Of a DNA stretch of 64,000 nt, positions 27,416 to 37,245 are shown one piece after another. The DNA is from Halobacillus faecis (GTDB lineage Bacteria; Bacillota; Bacilli; Bacillales; Halobacillaceae), in contig NZ_BJYD01000022.1 of NCBI RefSeq assembly GCF_007991335.1, positions 1 through 64,000 on the forward strand, in the 5' to 3' direction. A program made the translations under genes and the position numbers. Under the pieces are notes generated by a model. That model was not told where the DNA came from. It did no database searches and worked only from the letters and a program-made list of their open reading frames with translations. Positions within the stretch are counted from its first letter, which is position 1; each line of letters begins with the position of its first letter.

Positions 27416-28705
27416 TTAAGAAAGTTCTTCTTCTTCCTCATATTCTTCAATCATATCTGCAAACAGTCCATAAACAAAGGCATGAGCATCAAAGGTTTCA
27501 AGATCGGTCACTTTTTCGCCAAGGCCGACAAGTTTTACTGGGATTTCCAATTCATTTCGAATCGCAAGAACGATCCCGCCTTTTGCTGTTCCGTCCAGTT
27601 TTGATAGAACAATGCCGGATACATCCGTTGCTTCGGAGAATGTTTTCGCCTGGCTCATAGCATTCTGCCCTGTTGTAGCATCAAGTACAAGCAGCACTTC
27701 ATGAGGAGCTCCAGGAACTTCACGTTCAATGACGCGTTTGACTTTGCTAAGTTCATTCATCAAGTTCACTTTATTTTGAAGTCGGCCGGCTGTATCGCAA
27801 ATGAGAACATCGGCATTCTTCGATTTTGCAGACTGTATGCCATCGTAAATGACGGCTGCCGGATCGCTGCCTTCACTATGCTTCGTGACATTTACCCCTA
27901 CGCGTTTGCCCCATTCTTCTAATTGCTCAATGGCACCTGCACGGAATGTATCTCCTGCGGCAAGTGTCACGTTCTTTCCTTCGCTTTTCAGTCGGTGAGC
28001 GAGTTTACCAATCGTTGTTGTTTTCCCAACCCCATTGACACCGACAAAAAGATAAATGGTCAAGCCGCCTGGGTTTTCATTCAACCCTTCGATTTCTTCA
28101 GCGCGGTCATCACCATAGTAGATTTCAACAAGCTTTTCAGAAATGATTTCCTTCACTTTTTGTGGGTCCTGAACGTTCCTGCGCTTCACTTCCATCTCAA
28201 GCTCTTCGATCATTTCCATAACGGTCGTAACCCCGACATCTGCAGAGATCAACACTTCCTCGAGTTCTTCAAAGAAGTCTTCATCAACGGTACGATAACG
28301 TGCGACGAGATCATTGATTTTAGTCGAGAATGAATTTCTCGTTTTAGCCAGACCCATTTTAAACTTGGATGCTATGGAAGCTTTTTCATCCTCTTCCTGA
28401 CTTTCTGCACCTATTTCTTCTTCTGGGAATGATTCTTCAAGATTTTCAACATTCTGATCATCTTCTTCATCCACTGTTGATTCTAAAGTATCTTCCTCCG
28501 TATCCTCTGCAGGGACCTCTGTTTCCAGAGTTTCTGTTTCTCCCTGAAGGTCAAGCTCCTGATGTTCGCTCTCTGCAGGGTCTGTCTCCGGAGAATTTTC
28601 CTTTTCGTCGGAACCTTCTGTTTCATTCAGCTTCTGATCCTCTTTTTCTTCTTCCGACTCAGGACCTTTCACAAATTTTTCTTTCAGTTTCTTAAAAAAA
28701 CTCAT
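27416..28705 (-). CDS. ftsY: SRP receptor FtsY with long acidic N-terminal domain
   Basis: 429 residues, about 100 longer than the B. subtilis protein. Residues 1-13 form a basic amphipathic start. Residues 14-109 are extremely acidic (about 43 of 96 are Asp or Glu). The NG domain follows from about 112, with the P-loop GVNGVGKT at 222-229 and TKLDGTAKGG near the end. FtsY receives ribosome-SRP complexes at the membrane. An acidic A domain occurs in E. coli FtsY too; here it may also reflect adaptation to salt. Confidence 0.97.
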   Translation of the reverse strand: MSFFKKLKEKFVKGPESEEEKEDQKLNETEGSDEKENSPETDPAESEHQELDLQGETETLETEVPAEDTEEDTLESTVDEEDDQNVENLEESFPEEEIGAESQEEDEKASIASKFKMGLAKTRNSFSTKINDLVARYRTVDEDFFEELEEVLISADVGVTTVMEMIEELEMEVKRRNVQDPQKVKEIISEKLVEIYYGDDRAEEIEGLNENPGGLTIYLFVGVNGVGKTTTIGKLAHRLKSEGKNVTLAAGDTFRAGAIEQLEEWGKRVGVNVTKHSEGSDPAAVIYDGIQSAKSKNADVLICDTAGRLQNKVNLMNELSKVKRVIEREVPGAPHEVLLVLDATTGQNAMSQAKTFSEATDVSGIVLSKLDGTAKGGIVLAIRNELEIPVKLVGLGEKVTDLETFDAHAFVYGLFADMIEEYEEEEELS

Positions 28706-28718
28706 CGACTCATCCTTC

Positions 28719-31700
28719 CTATGCTTCCAATAATTCAGGTGTTTCTTCTAGTCTGACGGATACAAGTTTAGATACGCCTGACTCTTGCATGGTCACCCCA
28801 TAAAGAACATCCGATTCTTCCATCGTCCCTTTTCTGTGAGTGATCACGATGAACTGTGTCTTTTCACTGAATTCTTTCAAAAACTTAGCAAAGCGATCCA
28901 CGTTCGCTTCATCCAATGCTGCTTCCACCTCATCAAGGACACAGAATGGCACGGGACGCACGCGTAAGATAGAGAATAGTAGTGCAATCGCCGTCAGTGC
29001 ACGCTCTCCACCCGATAACAAACTCATATTTTGCAGTTTCTTACCTGGGGGCTGAGCAACAATATCTACTCCCGTTTCTAACATGTCATTAGGATCGGTG
29101 AGTTGCAAATCGGCTCGCCCTCCACCAAACAAGGTACGGAAGACTTCACCAAATTCAGCACGGATTTTTGTAAAGGTATCTTCAAACTTACGTTTCATTT
29201 CACCATCCATCTCATTGATGACTGTATGAAGCGTTTGTTTAGCTTCGAGTAAGTCCTCTTGCTGCCCTTTCAAAAATTCATAGCGTTCCTTGATCCGGTC
29301 ATACTCATCGATGGCTCCCAAATTCACAGTTCCTAGCTCTTCAATGGCCCGCTTAATCAGCTTGACCTTCGTGGAAGCTCCATCTATATCGTCTACCCCC
29401 GGGTAGTCCCTCTTCGCTTTTTCAAACGTCATCACATACTCTTCCTGCAAGTATTGAAGCATATTCTCAAGCTCTACATCCAGTCGGTTGGCCTTGACTT
29501 CTTTTTGCTGCAAGTCTTGAATGAAGTTTTGATGCCTACGCTTCCACTCCTTCAGCCTCTGTTCCGCTTGCTGAATGTTTGCAGCCAGCTCTTGACGCTC
29601 TTTTCTCTTCATTTCGATAGACGAAGTGGTTTCTTCCTTAGCCGCTCTCATACTTTCGATCTGAGCCTGAATTTCTTCTTCGGTCTGATTGGACTCCTTG
29701 ACTTCCATCAATTGTTGATAAGAAACACGGTTGCCTCGTAATTCCTGCTCTATTAGGTCTTTCTCCTGCTGATAACGGTCGGCTTTTTCCTTTTGGTTGT
29801 TTACCGCTGATTCTTGCTCGGCTAGCTGAATTTGGAGCTTCTGCCTGCGTTCCTGCAAGTTAGCCTCGTCTTCTTTTTGACGTTCTTTTGTTGTCGTCAA
29901 CTCTTCGATCTTTGTATTGATCGAGACGAGTTGACCCTCAAGGGTACGCAAAGTATCGTCAAGCTCGTTCAACTGCTGATCTGCGTGATGAGAATCTTGA
30001 TCATACTGGGCCTGATCTTGGTCAAACAATTGGAGCTGATCATTCAAATGGTCAAGTTTCAACTGCACTTCCCTTTGATCGGACTGCTTTTCGTGCTCTT
30101 CATCTTTTAATTCAGAGAGCTTTACATTCCACTGTTCTTTTTCCTTCTCTTGCTCAGCCAATGTCGATTTCAACTTTTTGACTTTATTCTCAACATCTAA
30201 CGCCTTCGCATCATAAGCAACGATTTTTTCACTAAGTTCCTGCAATTCCTTTTCTCTTGTGAACAAGGATTGTTTGGATTGTTTTTTCGCCCCTCCTGAC
30301 ATCGACCCCCCAGGGTTGACGACATCTCCATCAAGCGTCACAACCCTGTACTTTCGATTCAATACACGGGCAATTTGGTTTGCATGTTCTAACCCTTCAG
30401 CAATGACAATATGACCTAGGAGGTGCTGGATCGCTTTTGAATGCGCCGTATCATATTGGATAAGATCTGCTGCCACTCCTACATACCCTTCTTGCTGTGA
30501 GAGCGATGCATTCCCATGGACAGAACGAGGCTGAATGGAAGTAAGAGGAAGTAAGGTAGCTCTCCCTTTATTATTCGTTTTCAACCAGTGAATCGCTTGT
30601 CTTCCGGTTTGTTCATCTTTTACGACAATATGCTGAGCCTGCGCACCGAGTGCTGTCTCAATGGCTGTTAAAAGGTGGGAAGGTATATCAATCAATTCGA
30701 GCACAGCTCCATGAATCCCCTGCAGCTGACCTTTTTGAGAAGCTTTTAAAACTTCACGAACGCCATGGAAATAACCGGAGAAGTCTTCCTTCATCTCTTC
30801 TAGCATTTCCTTCTTCGATCGCATGTTTTCCAAATATTGATACCCTTTATACAACTTCTCCTGCCACTCCTGATACGTCTGTTTATTCTTTTCGTATCTT
30901 TTGCTTAACTCTTGAACTTGAGACTCCAGTTTCTCCCGCTGCGTGGTCAGGTTTTCCAACTCATTTGTCATAGAAGTCAACTGCTCTTCAAGCTTAGCAC
31001 GTTCAATTCTAAGATCTTTGAATTTATCAATTTGACTACCTTTTTTGGAGTGAATTTGGTCCAGCTGTTTTTCTAAGAGTTGCTTCTCATTCCGTTTAGC
31101 TGCCTGCTTATTCAGCAATTCAATATATTCACTCTTCAAGTCTTCAATTTCATCTTCAATAAGATGAAGATCCTGTTTTAATGCCTGGGTGGTTTGGTTT
31201 AATTCTTGCTTCGTATTTTCTCTTTTTTCTTTCATCTGTTCTAACTTTTGAGCTTCTTCTTCGGCAATGGCCTTCAAGTTCACCAGTTTGTCAGAGAGGT
31301 CCTCATAGGCTTCTTCCAACTTGGACTTGTTTTCTTCAAAATGCTTATGGCGTTCTTTCATCAGTTGCTTTTTTCCCTCAAGATTTTCGAGGTCTCTCGT
31401 TAGTTGAAGCAACTTCGCCTGCATGTTTTCTATAGAAGCATCAAGACTTTCCACATGATCCCTTTGACTCTTCAGTGAAACCTCATCAGCTTCGATCTTC
31501 TCACTTAACTCGTTTTCCTGGTTTTTGACTTCTTCCAGGTCCTTGAGAATACTTTCCCATTCTCCGTGAACTTGTTGTATTTGAGTAATCAATAAAGAGA
31601 TTTCAACGTTCTTAAGCTCGTCTTTTTTCTCTAAGTAATCTTTCGCAACAGCCGCTTGCTCTTTTAACGGTTCAAGCTGACCATCAATCTCCCATATGAT

Positions 31701-32279
31701 ATCTTCCACACGGTTCAAGTTTTCCTGTGTTTCAGACAACTTATATTCCGCTTTTTTCTTCCGCTGTTTATATTTCAGGACTCCTGCTGCTTCTTCAAAA
31801 ATGGAACGACGATCTTCTGCTTTGGAGCTGAGAATCTCCTCCACTTTTCCTTGACTGATGATAGAGAAGGCTTCTCTTCCAAGCCCGGAATCCATGAATA
31901 GGTCGACAATATCTTTCAACCGGCAAGTCTGATTATTTATATAAAACTCACTTTCGCCAGAACGGTAAACGCGTCTCGTTACACTGACTTCCTGGTAATC
32001 CAAAGGAAGCGCCTGATCGGTATTATCAAGAGTCAAAGTCACTTCTGCCATATTCAATGGTGCCCTGCTCTCACTACCTGCAAAAATGATATCTTCCATT
32101 TTACTACCACGGAGCGACCGGGCTGATTGTTCACCTAATACCCAGCGAATGGCATCCGTTATATTACTTTTCCCACTACCATTCGGTCCGACGACAGATG
32201 TGACTCCAGAAACGAAATCGACGGTCACTCGTTCGGCAAATGATTTAAAACCTATCGTATCTAATTGTTTGAGGAACAT
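28719..32279 (-). CDS. smc: Chromosome condensation ATPase SMC
   Basis: 1186 residues, the length of B. subtilis SMC. Walker A GPNGSGKSN near residue 32, two long coiled coils rich in Gln, Glu and Lys, a hinge at about 500-660 (with VVTLDGDVVNPGGSMSGG), and the C-terminal signature LSGGERALTAIALLF with Walker B FCVLDEVEAALD. It works with ScpA and ScpB. The ATG at 32279 has AGGAGG six bases upstream. ftsY follows after 13 bases. Confidence 0.98.
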   Translation of the reverse strand: MFLKQLDTIGFKSFAERVTVDFVSGVTSVVGPNGSGKSNITDAIRWVLGEQSARSLRGSKMEDIIFAGSESRAPLNMAEVTLTLDNTDQALPLDYQEVSVTRRVYRSGESEFYINNQTCRLKDIVDLFMDSGLGREAFSIISQGKVEEILSSKAEDRRSIFEEAAGVLKYKQRKKKAEYKLSETQENLNRVEDIIWEIDGQLEPLKEQAAVAKDYLEKKDELKNVEISLLITQIQQVHGEWESILKDLEEVKNQENELSEKIEADEVSLKSQRDHVESLDASIENMQAKLLQLTRDLENLEGKKQLMKERHKHFEENKSKLEEAYEDLSDKLVNLKAIAEEEAQKLEQMKEKRENTKQELNQTTQALKQDLHLIEDEIEDLKSEYIELLNKQAAKRNEKQLLEKQLDQIHSKKGSQIDKFKDLRIERAKLEEQLTSMTNELENLTTQREKLESQVQELSKRYEKNKQTYQEWQEKLYKGYQYLENMRSKKEMLEEMKEDFSGYFHGVREVLKASQKGQLQGIHGAVLELIDIPSHLLTAIETALGAQAQHIVVKDEQTGRQAIHWLKTNNKGRATLLPLTSIQPRSVHGNASLSQQEGYVGVAADLIQYDTAHSKAIQHLLGHIVIAEGLEHANQIARVLNRKYRVVTLDGDVVNPGGSMSGGAKKQSKQSLFTREKELQELSEKIVAYDAKALDVENKVKKLKSTLAEQEKEKEQWNVKLSELKDEEHEKQSDQREVQLKLDHLNDQLQLFDQDQAQYDQDSHHADQQLNELDDTLRTLEGQLVSINTKIEELTTTKERQKEDEANLQERRQKLQIQLAEQESAVNNQKEKADRYQQEKDLIEQELRGNRVSYQQLMEVKESNQTEEEIQAQIESMRAAKEETTSSIEMKRKERQELAANIQQAEQRLKEWKRRHQNFIQDLQQKEVKANRLDVELENMLQYLQEEYVMTFEKAKRDYPGVDDIDGASTKVKLIKRAIEELGTVNLGAIDEYDRIKERYEFLKGQQEDLLEAKQTLHTVINEMDGEMKRKFEDTFTKIRAEFGEVFRTLFGGGRADLQLTDPNDMLETGVDIVAQPPGKKLQNMSLLSGGERALTAIALLFSILRVRPVPFCVLDEVEAALDEANVDRFAKFLKEFSEKTQFIVITHRKGTMEESDVLYGVTMQESGVSKLVSVRLEETPELLEA

Positions 32280-32408
32280 ATTCATCCTCCTGTATTTTCA
32301 CAAATCTTTCATTCACTCAACTTATATATTTTATCATAAAGAACGCCCCTACGGTAGGAACCGAAGGCTACTTTTATAACACCCTTGAAAATCTCATTGT
32401 TCAACATA

Positions 32409-32530
32409 AGCTCCCTATTCTTGAAGACTCAGTTTCGAGACATTTGTTTAGTGGGTAGGGGCTGCGGGGAATGACTCGCTTTCCGCCCCTTTGCCATGGA
32501 AGATTCTCGAAACCACTACCATAAGGTCAT
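32409..32530. repeat. Family 1 repeat, left-end fragment of composite copy B
   Basis: Begins AGCTCCCTATTCTTGAAGAC then TCAGTTTCGAGACA, nearly identical to copy A, followed by GGGGCTGCGGGGAATGACTC and a reverse fragment ATTCTCGAAACCACTACC. It looks like a shortened copy sitting in front of a larger one. The 32280-33004 gap as a whole is repeat-derived with no gene. Confidence 0.6.
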
Positions 32531-32624
32531 CTCGTATAATTATGGGACACCTCCATAACACTTAAAAGCTTTATCCAGAAGGCTTTATACTTCTAACAGC
32601 TGGATAGTGGAAGACCCTCCAACT

Positions 32625-32914
32625 TGGTACAAGGGTTCGTTTCTCCCTTAAATCGATAGGGGTGGTTGGGAAGCTGCGAGACTCCCGTGGGAGAAAGGAG
32701 ATAGGCGAGATCCCGCAGGGCTTTAGCCCGAGGAAGCTCGCCACTCCCCCACAGGAAAGTGTTCAAATGCGGAATCGCCCTGGTAGACGCGAGTGTCTGG
32801 GCGATGGAGCTGGACGAGTAGCTTCCCAGCCACCCCAAACGCTTCACAAGGCAACGAACCCCGAAAACACCTTGAAACTGAGCCTTCCACAATCCTGCCA
32901 TTTACTTTAATGAG
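32625..32914. repeat. Family 1 repeat, main part of composite copy B
   Basis: Same nested arms as copy A: GGGTTCGTT near 32632 with AACGAACCC near 32853; GGGGTGGTTGGGAAGCT at 32659-32675 with AGCTTCCCAGCCACCCC at 32820-32836. The core is GAGACTCCCGTGGGAG, then GAGATCCCGCAGGG. The right end TTGAAACTGAGCCTTCCACA then ATCCTGCCATTTACTTTAAT matches copies C and D. Open frames through it are artefacts. Confidence 0.7.
32766..32815. repeat. Second repeat type nested inside copy B
   Basis: AATGCGGAATCGCCC, a small stem AGAC-GCGAGT-GTCT, then GGGCGATGGAGCTGGAC. The ATCGCCC and GGGCGAT arms pair (32774-32780 with 32799-32805). The ending GGAGCTGGA resembles the ending of the family 2 element at 34346-34465. 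It interrupts the core of family 1 copy B. Confidence 0.45.
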
Positions 32915-33004
32915 TCATAATATTAATGAAGGGTTTCAAAATTCGGCAAAGTCCTTTATCATATGTAATAGCCTAGATACCGAGCCTTGAAGGAGGATTC
33001 ATTT

Positions 33005-33226
33005 TTGAGTTTACAAGAAGCGAACCAAGAAAACTTAGAAGTCATCATCAACGATATGGCAGAAAAATTGCAGGTCGTGAACCGTTCCCTTATGGACCCA
33101 GAGGATTACGATCTCAATAAATACGAAGAAATCAAATCCCTACACGACATTATTGAGATGAAAGGTTCATTGAGTGTTTCTGAAATCCAGGCATTCGTTC
33201 AGGAGCTTGGCCAATACCGAAAATAA
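33005..33226 (+). CDS. UPF0435 family protein (YfkK-like)
   Basis: 73 residues from a TTG at 33005, which has AAGGAGG 8 bases upstream; a TTG at 32987 is in frame but lies before that site. The body (MAEKLQVVNRSLMDPEDYDL, HDIIEMKGSLSVSEIQAFVQ) fits the small helical UPF0435 family of Bacilli. Function unknown. It is one of few plus-strand genes and interrupts the usual rnc-smc neighbourhood. Confidence 0.7.
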   Translation: MSLQEANQENLEVIINDMAEKLQVVNRSLMDPEDYDLNKYEEIKSLHDIIEMKGSLSVSEIQAFVQELGQYRK

Positions 33227-33235
33227 CGACCGCTA

Positions 33236-33286
33236 CTAAAATAGACCGTTATCCGAAGGTTCCCTCCGGATAACGGTCTATTTTTG
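33236..33286. terminator. Bidirectional terminator between UPF0435 gene and rnc
   Basis: ATAGACCGTTATCCG (33241-33255), a loop, CGGATAACGGTCTAT (33267-33281), with T runs after the stem on both strands. Serves the two convergent genes. Confidence 0.9.
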
Positions 33287-33305
33287 ATTACTTTTTAAAG
33301 GCGGA

Positions 33306-33998
33306 TTATGAATGCGCTCCTTGATTTTCCAATGCTTGTTGAGCCGCTTTTTGTTCCGCTTCTTTCTTCGTACGACCTACACCAATCCCGCCGATGTCAT
33401 CCTGGATCAGTACATGAGCGATGAACTCCCGGCTGTGTGCAGGTCCTCTCTCTTCAACGATTTCATATTCAATTTTACTGTTTTTATCCCGTTGAATAAA
33501 TTCTTGTAGCTGACTTTTGAAATCCATCGCATGAGAAAAAGCACCTTTTTTCACTTTCGGATACACATACGTTCTTAAGAACTGTATAACTGCATCGTAA
33601 CCCTGGTCTAAATAAAGAGCTCCAATGAACGCCTCAAAGACATCAGCTAGTAATGCTGGTCGGTTACGCCCTCCTGTAAGCTCTTCCCCTTTACCAAGTA
33701 AAATCAGGTCTTGGAAATTCAGCTCATTCGCAAATTCTACTAATGAGACTTCACACACAATCGAGGCTCTGAACTTCGTAAGTTCTCCTTCAGCCATATC
33801 CGGGAACTCCCGGTATAAATACTGAGAAACTCCTAGTTCAAGAACAGCATCTCCCAAGAATTCCAGCCGTTCATTATCCTCCCGATCGGTTTTCCGATGC
33901 TCATTCACATATGATGAATGTGTAAAAGCCTGTTCCAGTAACGAGATATTATTGAATTGTAAATTTATCTTTTTCTGGAAACTGGAAAAATCATCCAT
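33306..33998 (-). CDS. rnc: Ribonuclease III
   Basis: 230 residues. RNase III signature [20 protein letters not shown] near 43, the second acidic site in [18 protein letters not shown], and a C-terminal double-stranded RNA-binding domain (about 155-228). It processes rRNA and structured transcripts. It follows acpP. Confidence 0.98.
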   Translation of the reverse strand: MDDFSSFQKKINLQFNNISLLEQAFTHSSYVNEHRKTDREDNERLEFLGDAVLELGVSQYLYREFPDMAEGELTKFRASIVCEVSLVEFANELNFQDLILLGKGEELTGGRNRPALLADVFEAFIGALYLDQGYDAVIQFLRTYVYPKVKKGAFSHAMDFKSQLQEFIQRDKNSKIEYEIVEERGPAHSREFIAHVLIQDDIGGIGVGRTKKEAEQKAAQQALENQGAHS

Positions 33999-34030
33999 AA
34001 ATCACCTTGTCCTTTACAATGAATTTCTTA

Positions 34031-34066
34031 AAAAATATAGGAAAGGCTGCCCGAAGAACGGACAGC
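34031..34066 (-). terminator. Probable terminator after acpP
   Basis: Minus strand: GCTGTCCG, 5-base loop, CGGGCAGC, then CTTTCCTATATTTTTT. The stem is strong; the T-tract is delayed, so read-through into rnc is likely. Confidence 0.5.
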
Positions 34067-34073
34067 GATCCTA

Positions 34074-34307
34074 TTACGACTGGCTGCTTATGTAATTCAC
34101 AGCGTCGCCTACTGTATTGATTTTTTCAGCTTCTTCATCAGAAATTTCCATATCAAACTCGTCTTCAAGCTCCATTACAAGCTCAACGACATCAAGAGAG
34201 TCTGCTTCTAGATCTTCTTTGAAGGAAGCTTCCATAGTCACTTTAGACTCATCAACATCAAGACGATCGACGATGATTTGTTTTACACGATCAAATGTTT
34301 CTGCCAT
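34074..34307 (-). CDS. acpP: Acyl carrier protein
   Basis: 77 residues, acidic four-helix protein with the phosphopantetheine Ser at residue 37 in [15 protein letters not shown]. It carries acyl chains for fatty acid and phospholipid synthesis. GGGAGGTGAGG precedes the ATG. About 255 bases of repeat separate it from fabG. Confidence 0.98.
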   Translation of the reverse strand: MAETFDRVKQIIVDRLDVDESKVTMEASFKEDLEADSLDVVELVMELEDEFDMEISDEEAEKINTVGDAVNYISSQS

Positions 34308-34345
34308 TGGAACCTCACCTCCCTTCAGTAATTATAGTAATGTGT

Positions 34346-34465
34346 GGCCAAAAGCGCAAGAGGTTGTTTAGCCCCGACCAGCTTAAGCAAACCTTTGAAG
34401 TGGCGTATTTTGCCACAGCAAAGGGCTTGCTTAAGACCTCGAGGGGCTAACCTCTGGAGCTGGAT
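34346..34465. repeat. Structured intergenic repeat, family 2
   Basis: Nested arms: AGAGGTTGTTTAGCCCC (34359 on) with GGGGCTAACCTCT (34443-34455); CTTAAGCAAACCTTTG (34382-34397) with CAAAGGGCTTGCTTAAG (34419-34435); and inner GTGGC with GCCAC. It starts AAAAGCGCAAGAGG and ends CTCTGGAGCTGGATGT. I recall similar elements (AAGCGCAAGCGCC ... GGCGCTGGAGCTGGA) in many Bacillaceae genomes, but no search was done. It lies between fabG and acpP. Confidence 0.7.
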
Positions 34466-34466
34466 G

Positions 34467-34512
34467 TAGTCAAAAGAACAAGAGGCTGTTTTGCCCCGAT
34501 TTCCAGCAGAAG
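34467..34512. repeat. Truncated second family 2 element
   Basis: AGTCAAAAGAACAAGAGGCT then GTTTTGCCCCGATTTCCAGC repeats the left end of the element just before it, then stops. A separate stem GTAATCTC...GAGATTAC follows at 34515-34542 without a T-tract. Confidence 0.45.
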
Positions 34513-34562
34513 TCGTAATCTCTTTGTTTCAATAGAGATTACCGCCTAATAAGAGCCATGTT

Positions 34563-35303
34563 TTACATGACCATACCACCATCGACATGTAATGTTTGAC
34601 CTGTCATGTATGCCGCATCTTCAGAAGCCAGGAAACGTACAACGCGTGCCACATCCTGCCCTTCTCCAAGACGCTTCAGTGGAATCAAGGCAAGCATCTG
34701 CTCGCGCTGCTCGTCTGTAAGGGCATCCGTCATATCTGTAGCGATATATCCTGGAGCTACCGCGTTGACCTGGATGTTTCTAGCTGCCAATTCTTTGGCA
34801 TTCGATTTCGTCATTCCGATGACACCAGCTTTAGCAGCGACGTAATTCGCCTGCCCTGGATTCCCGGAAACACCTACGATTGAAGCCACGTTAATGATCC
34901 GTCCATATTTCTGTTTCATCATTTGACGTGTCACTCCTTTAGTACAGAGGAAAACGCCTTTCAAGTTCGTATCGATCACTGAATCAAATTCTTCTTCTTT
35001 CATTCTCATCAATAGATTATCCTTCGTAATCCCTGCATTGTTGACAAGGATATCCAGTCGTCCGAATTCATCAACGACTGTTTTCACCATACGTTTGACA
35101 TCTTCATCATTAGAGACATTGGCCTGTATTTTAATGGCCACACCGCCCTGTTCATGAATTTCCTGAACAACTGCCTCGGCTTTATCTTCGCTTCCCGCAT
35201 AGTTGACGGCAACTTTAGCTCCTTGTGCAGCAAGTTCAAGAGCAATGGCCTTCCCGATACCGCGGGATGCTCCTGTGACAAGAGCTACCTGGTCTTGTAA
35301 CAT
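34563..35303 (-). CDS. fabG: 3-oxoacyl-ACP reductase FabG
   Basis: 246 residues, short-chain dehydrogenase. Cofactor loop [12 protein letters not shown] at 10-21 and the catalytic Ser141, Tyr154 and Lys158 (NVAS, YVAAK). It reduces 3-oxoacyl-ACP with NADPH in fatty acid elongation. Its ATG overlaps the fabD stop (TAATG). Confidence 0.98.
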   Translation of the reverse strand: MLQDQVALVTGASRGIGKAIALELAAQGAKVAVNYAGSEDKAEAVVQEIHEQGGVAIKIQANVSNDEDVKRMVKTVVDEFGRLDILVNNAGITKDNLLMRMKEEEFDSVIDTNLKGVFLCTKGVTRQMMKQKYGRIINVASIVGVSGNPGQANYVAAKAGVIGMTKSNAKELAARNIQVNAVAPGYIATDMTDALTDEQREQMLALIPLKRLGEGQDVARVVRFLASEDAAYMTGQTLHVDGGMVM

Positions 35304-36244
35304 TACGATTCCTCCTTATACCAATCGATGAACGCTTGCAGTGTCTCTGGATCCTGCACACTGAACGTTTTCATGCGACGTTTCACTTTACGGACAAGAC
35401 CACTCAACACTTTCCCTTGTCCTACTTCTACAATAGCATCGACATCTTCTTCGACGAATGCCTCAAGAATCTGATGAAACCTTACAGGTGAGTAGAGTTG
35501 CTCCACCAAAAGCTTTTCTATTTCTTCAGCATCTGTCACGGGCGCTGCGGTTACGTTCGCATACACAGGCACATTAGCATCATGGATCGTCGTTTCAGAC
35601 AAATGGTCAGCAAAATCATCACTGGCTGACTTCATCAGACGGGAGTGGAAGGGACCACTGACATTGAGTGGAAGTACACGCTTCGCTCCTGCCTCTGACA
35701 ATTGCTCAGAAGCTTTGTCCACGCCTTCCTTTGTACCAGAAATGACAATCTGTCCTGGACAATTGATGTTCGCAAGGTCTACTGCTGACTCTCCATCAAA
35801 GTCACGCAAAACTTCTTCTATTTCTTCTTGCGATAGACCAAGTACAGCAGCCATTGTTCCCAAACCTGTAGGGTAAGCTTCTTCCATCAGCTTCCCGCGG
35901 ACATGGACAAGTTGGACAGCTTCCATTGGATCCAGTGCTCCTGCTGCGACCAAGGCACTGTACTCTCCTAAACTGTGACCTGCCGTCATAGCAGGAGCCA
36001 CCCCTTCTTGCTGTAGGACTCGTTGAATGGCTATACTATTCAAAAGTAATGCCGGTTGAGCATTTTCTGTTTTCGTTAATTCTTCTGAAGGTCCTTCGAA
36101 CATTAAACGAGTCAATGAATAACCAAGAGCTTCATCCGCTTCATCAAACAATTGTTTCACAGCAGGATAAGCCTCATACATCGCCTTCCCCATTCCTACT
36201 TCCTGGGATCCTTGCCCAGGAAAAACACATGCGATTCGCTTCAT
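35303..36244 (-). CDS. fabD: Malonyl-CoA:ACP transacylase FabD
   Basis: 313 residues. Active Ser91 in [11 protein letters not shown], catalytic His near 199 in GPFHSRLM, and the start [12 protein letters not shown]. It supplies malonyl-ACP. It overlaps plsX by 4 bases (ATGA) and fabG by one. Confidence 0.98.
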   Translation of the reverse strand: MKRIACVFPGQGSQEVGMGKAMYEAYPAVKQLFDEADEALGYSLTRLMFEGPSEELTKTENAQPALLLNSIAIQRVLQQEGVAPAMTAGHSLGEYSALVAAGALDPMEAVQLVHVRGKLMEEAYPTGLGTMAAVLGLSQEEIEEVLRDFDGESAVDLANINCPGQIVISGTKEGVDKASEQLSEAGAKRVLPLNVSGPFHSRLMKSASDDFADHLSETTIHDANVPVYANVTAAPVTDAEEIEKLLVEQLYSPVRFHQILEAFVEEDVDAIVEVGQGKVLSGLVRKVKRRMKTFSVQDPETLQAFIDWYKEES

Positions 36245-37245
36245 GATTCATCCTCCTCTTTGTCCATTTTAGAAAGTGTTGCTGAAATTGTATTCGTTAC
36301 ATCAAGCTCAATCATGTGGCAAGCCTGTCGGATCGCATTCAAAACAGCTCGATCATTGGAGGAGCCGTGCGCTTTAATGACTGGCGCGGCCAAGCCAAAC
36401 AACCCTGCTCCGCCATATTCACTATAATCGAGCTGGGCTTTTAAATTCCGCAAATCATTCTTTGCGAGGCCCGCAGCAATTTTTGTTTTAAAGTTACTCA
36501 TAAATGTTTGCTTGATCATCGAGAACATCGTCATGGCCGTTCCTTCAATCGTCTTCAAGGTTACATTACCTGTGAACCCATCAGTCACGACTACGTCTGC
36601 CACGCCTTCAAGTAAATCACGAGCCTCAACGTTTCCGACAAAATTGATGGGAGCTTCCTTCATCAGATCAAACGCTTTTTTAGTCAAGTCACTTCCTTTG
36701 CCATCTTCCGTACCGACATTCAAAAGACCGACCCTCGGTTGTTTGATTTTACGTACATTTTCAGCATAGATACTTCCAATCACTGCATATTGCAATAAGT
36801 GATCGGGCTTTGCATCCACGTTCGCCCCGACATCCAGCATAAGAAACCCTTTGCCATCTGACGTTGGAAGGGTTGGACTGAGGGCAGGCCTGTCCACACC
36901 TTTCATGCGACCGACGACAAACAACCCTGCACTCATTAAGGCCCCTGTATTCCCAGCAGATATGCAACCATCTGCCCGTCCTTCTTTCACTTCAGTGGCC
37001 GTGAGAACCATAGAGGATTGCTTTTTTCTCCTTACGGCTCTTACCGGTTCATCATCTGCTGTAATGACTTCTGTTGTATGTAATATGGACACATTTGACT
37101 GTCCTTTTAAAAAAGGCTTGATTTGTGCTTCATCACCTACGAGGGTGATTTCGAGACCGTCTATTGTATCTGCGGCCTCTACGGCTCCTTTTACAATCGC
37201 CTCGGGAGCGTTGTCACCGCCCATAGCGTCAATGGCTAGCTTCAT
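36241..37245 (-). CDS. plsX: Phosphate acyltransferase PlsX
   Basis: 334 residues starting [20 protein letters not shown], with the [12 protein letters not shown] and [16 protein letters not shown] motifs. It makes acyl-phosphate from acyl-ACP for phosphatidic acid synthesis. Overlaps fapR and fabD by ATGA junctions, so fapR, plsX, fabD and fabG are translationally coupled. Confidence 0.97.
   Translation of the reverse strand: MKLAIDAMGGDNAPEAIVKGAVEAADTIDGLEITLVGDEAQIKPFLKGQSNVSILHTTEVITADDEPVRAVRRKKQSSMVLTATEVKEGRADGCISAGNTGALMSAGLFVVGRMKGVDRPALSPTLPTSDGKGFLMLDVGANVDAKPDHLLQYAVIGSIYAENVRKIKQPRVGLLNVGTEDGKGSDLTKKAFDLMKEAPINFVGNVEARDLLEGVADVVVTDGFTGNVTLKTIEGTAMTMFSMIKQTFMSNFKTKIAAGLAKNDLRNLKAQLDYSEYGGAGLFGLAAPVIKAHGSSNDRAVLNAIRQACHMIELDVTNTISATLSKMDKEEDES

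Noticed and set aside
32593-32910. Open frames of about 80-100 codons on both strands upstream of smc
   Set aside because: They lie inside the composite repeat and mirror each other across its inverted arms.
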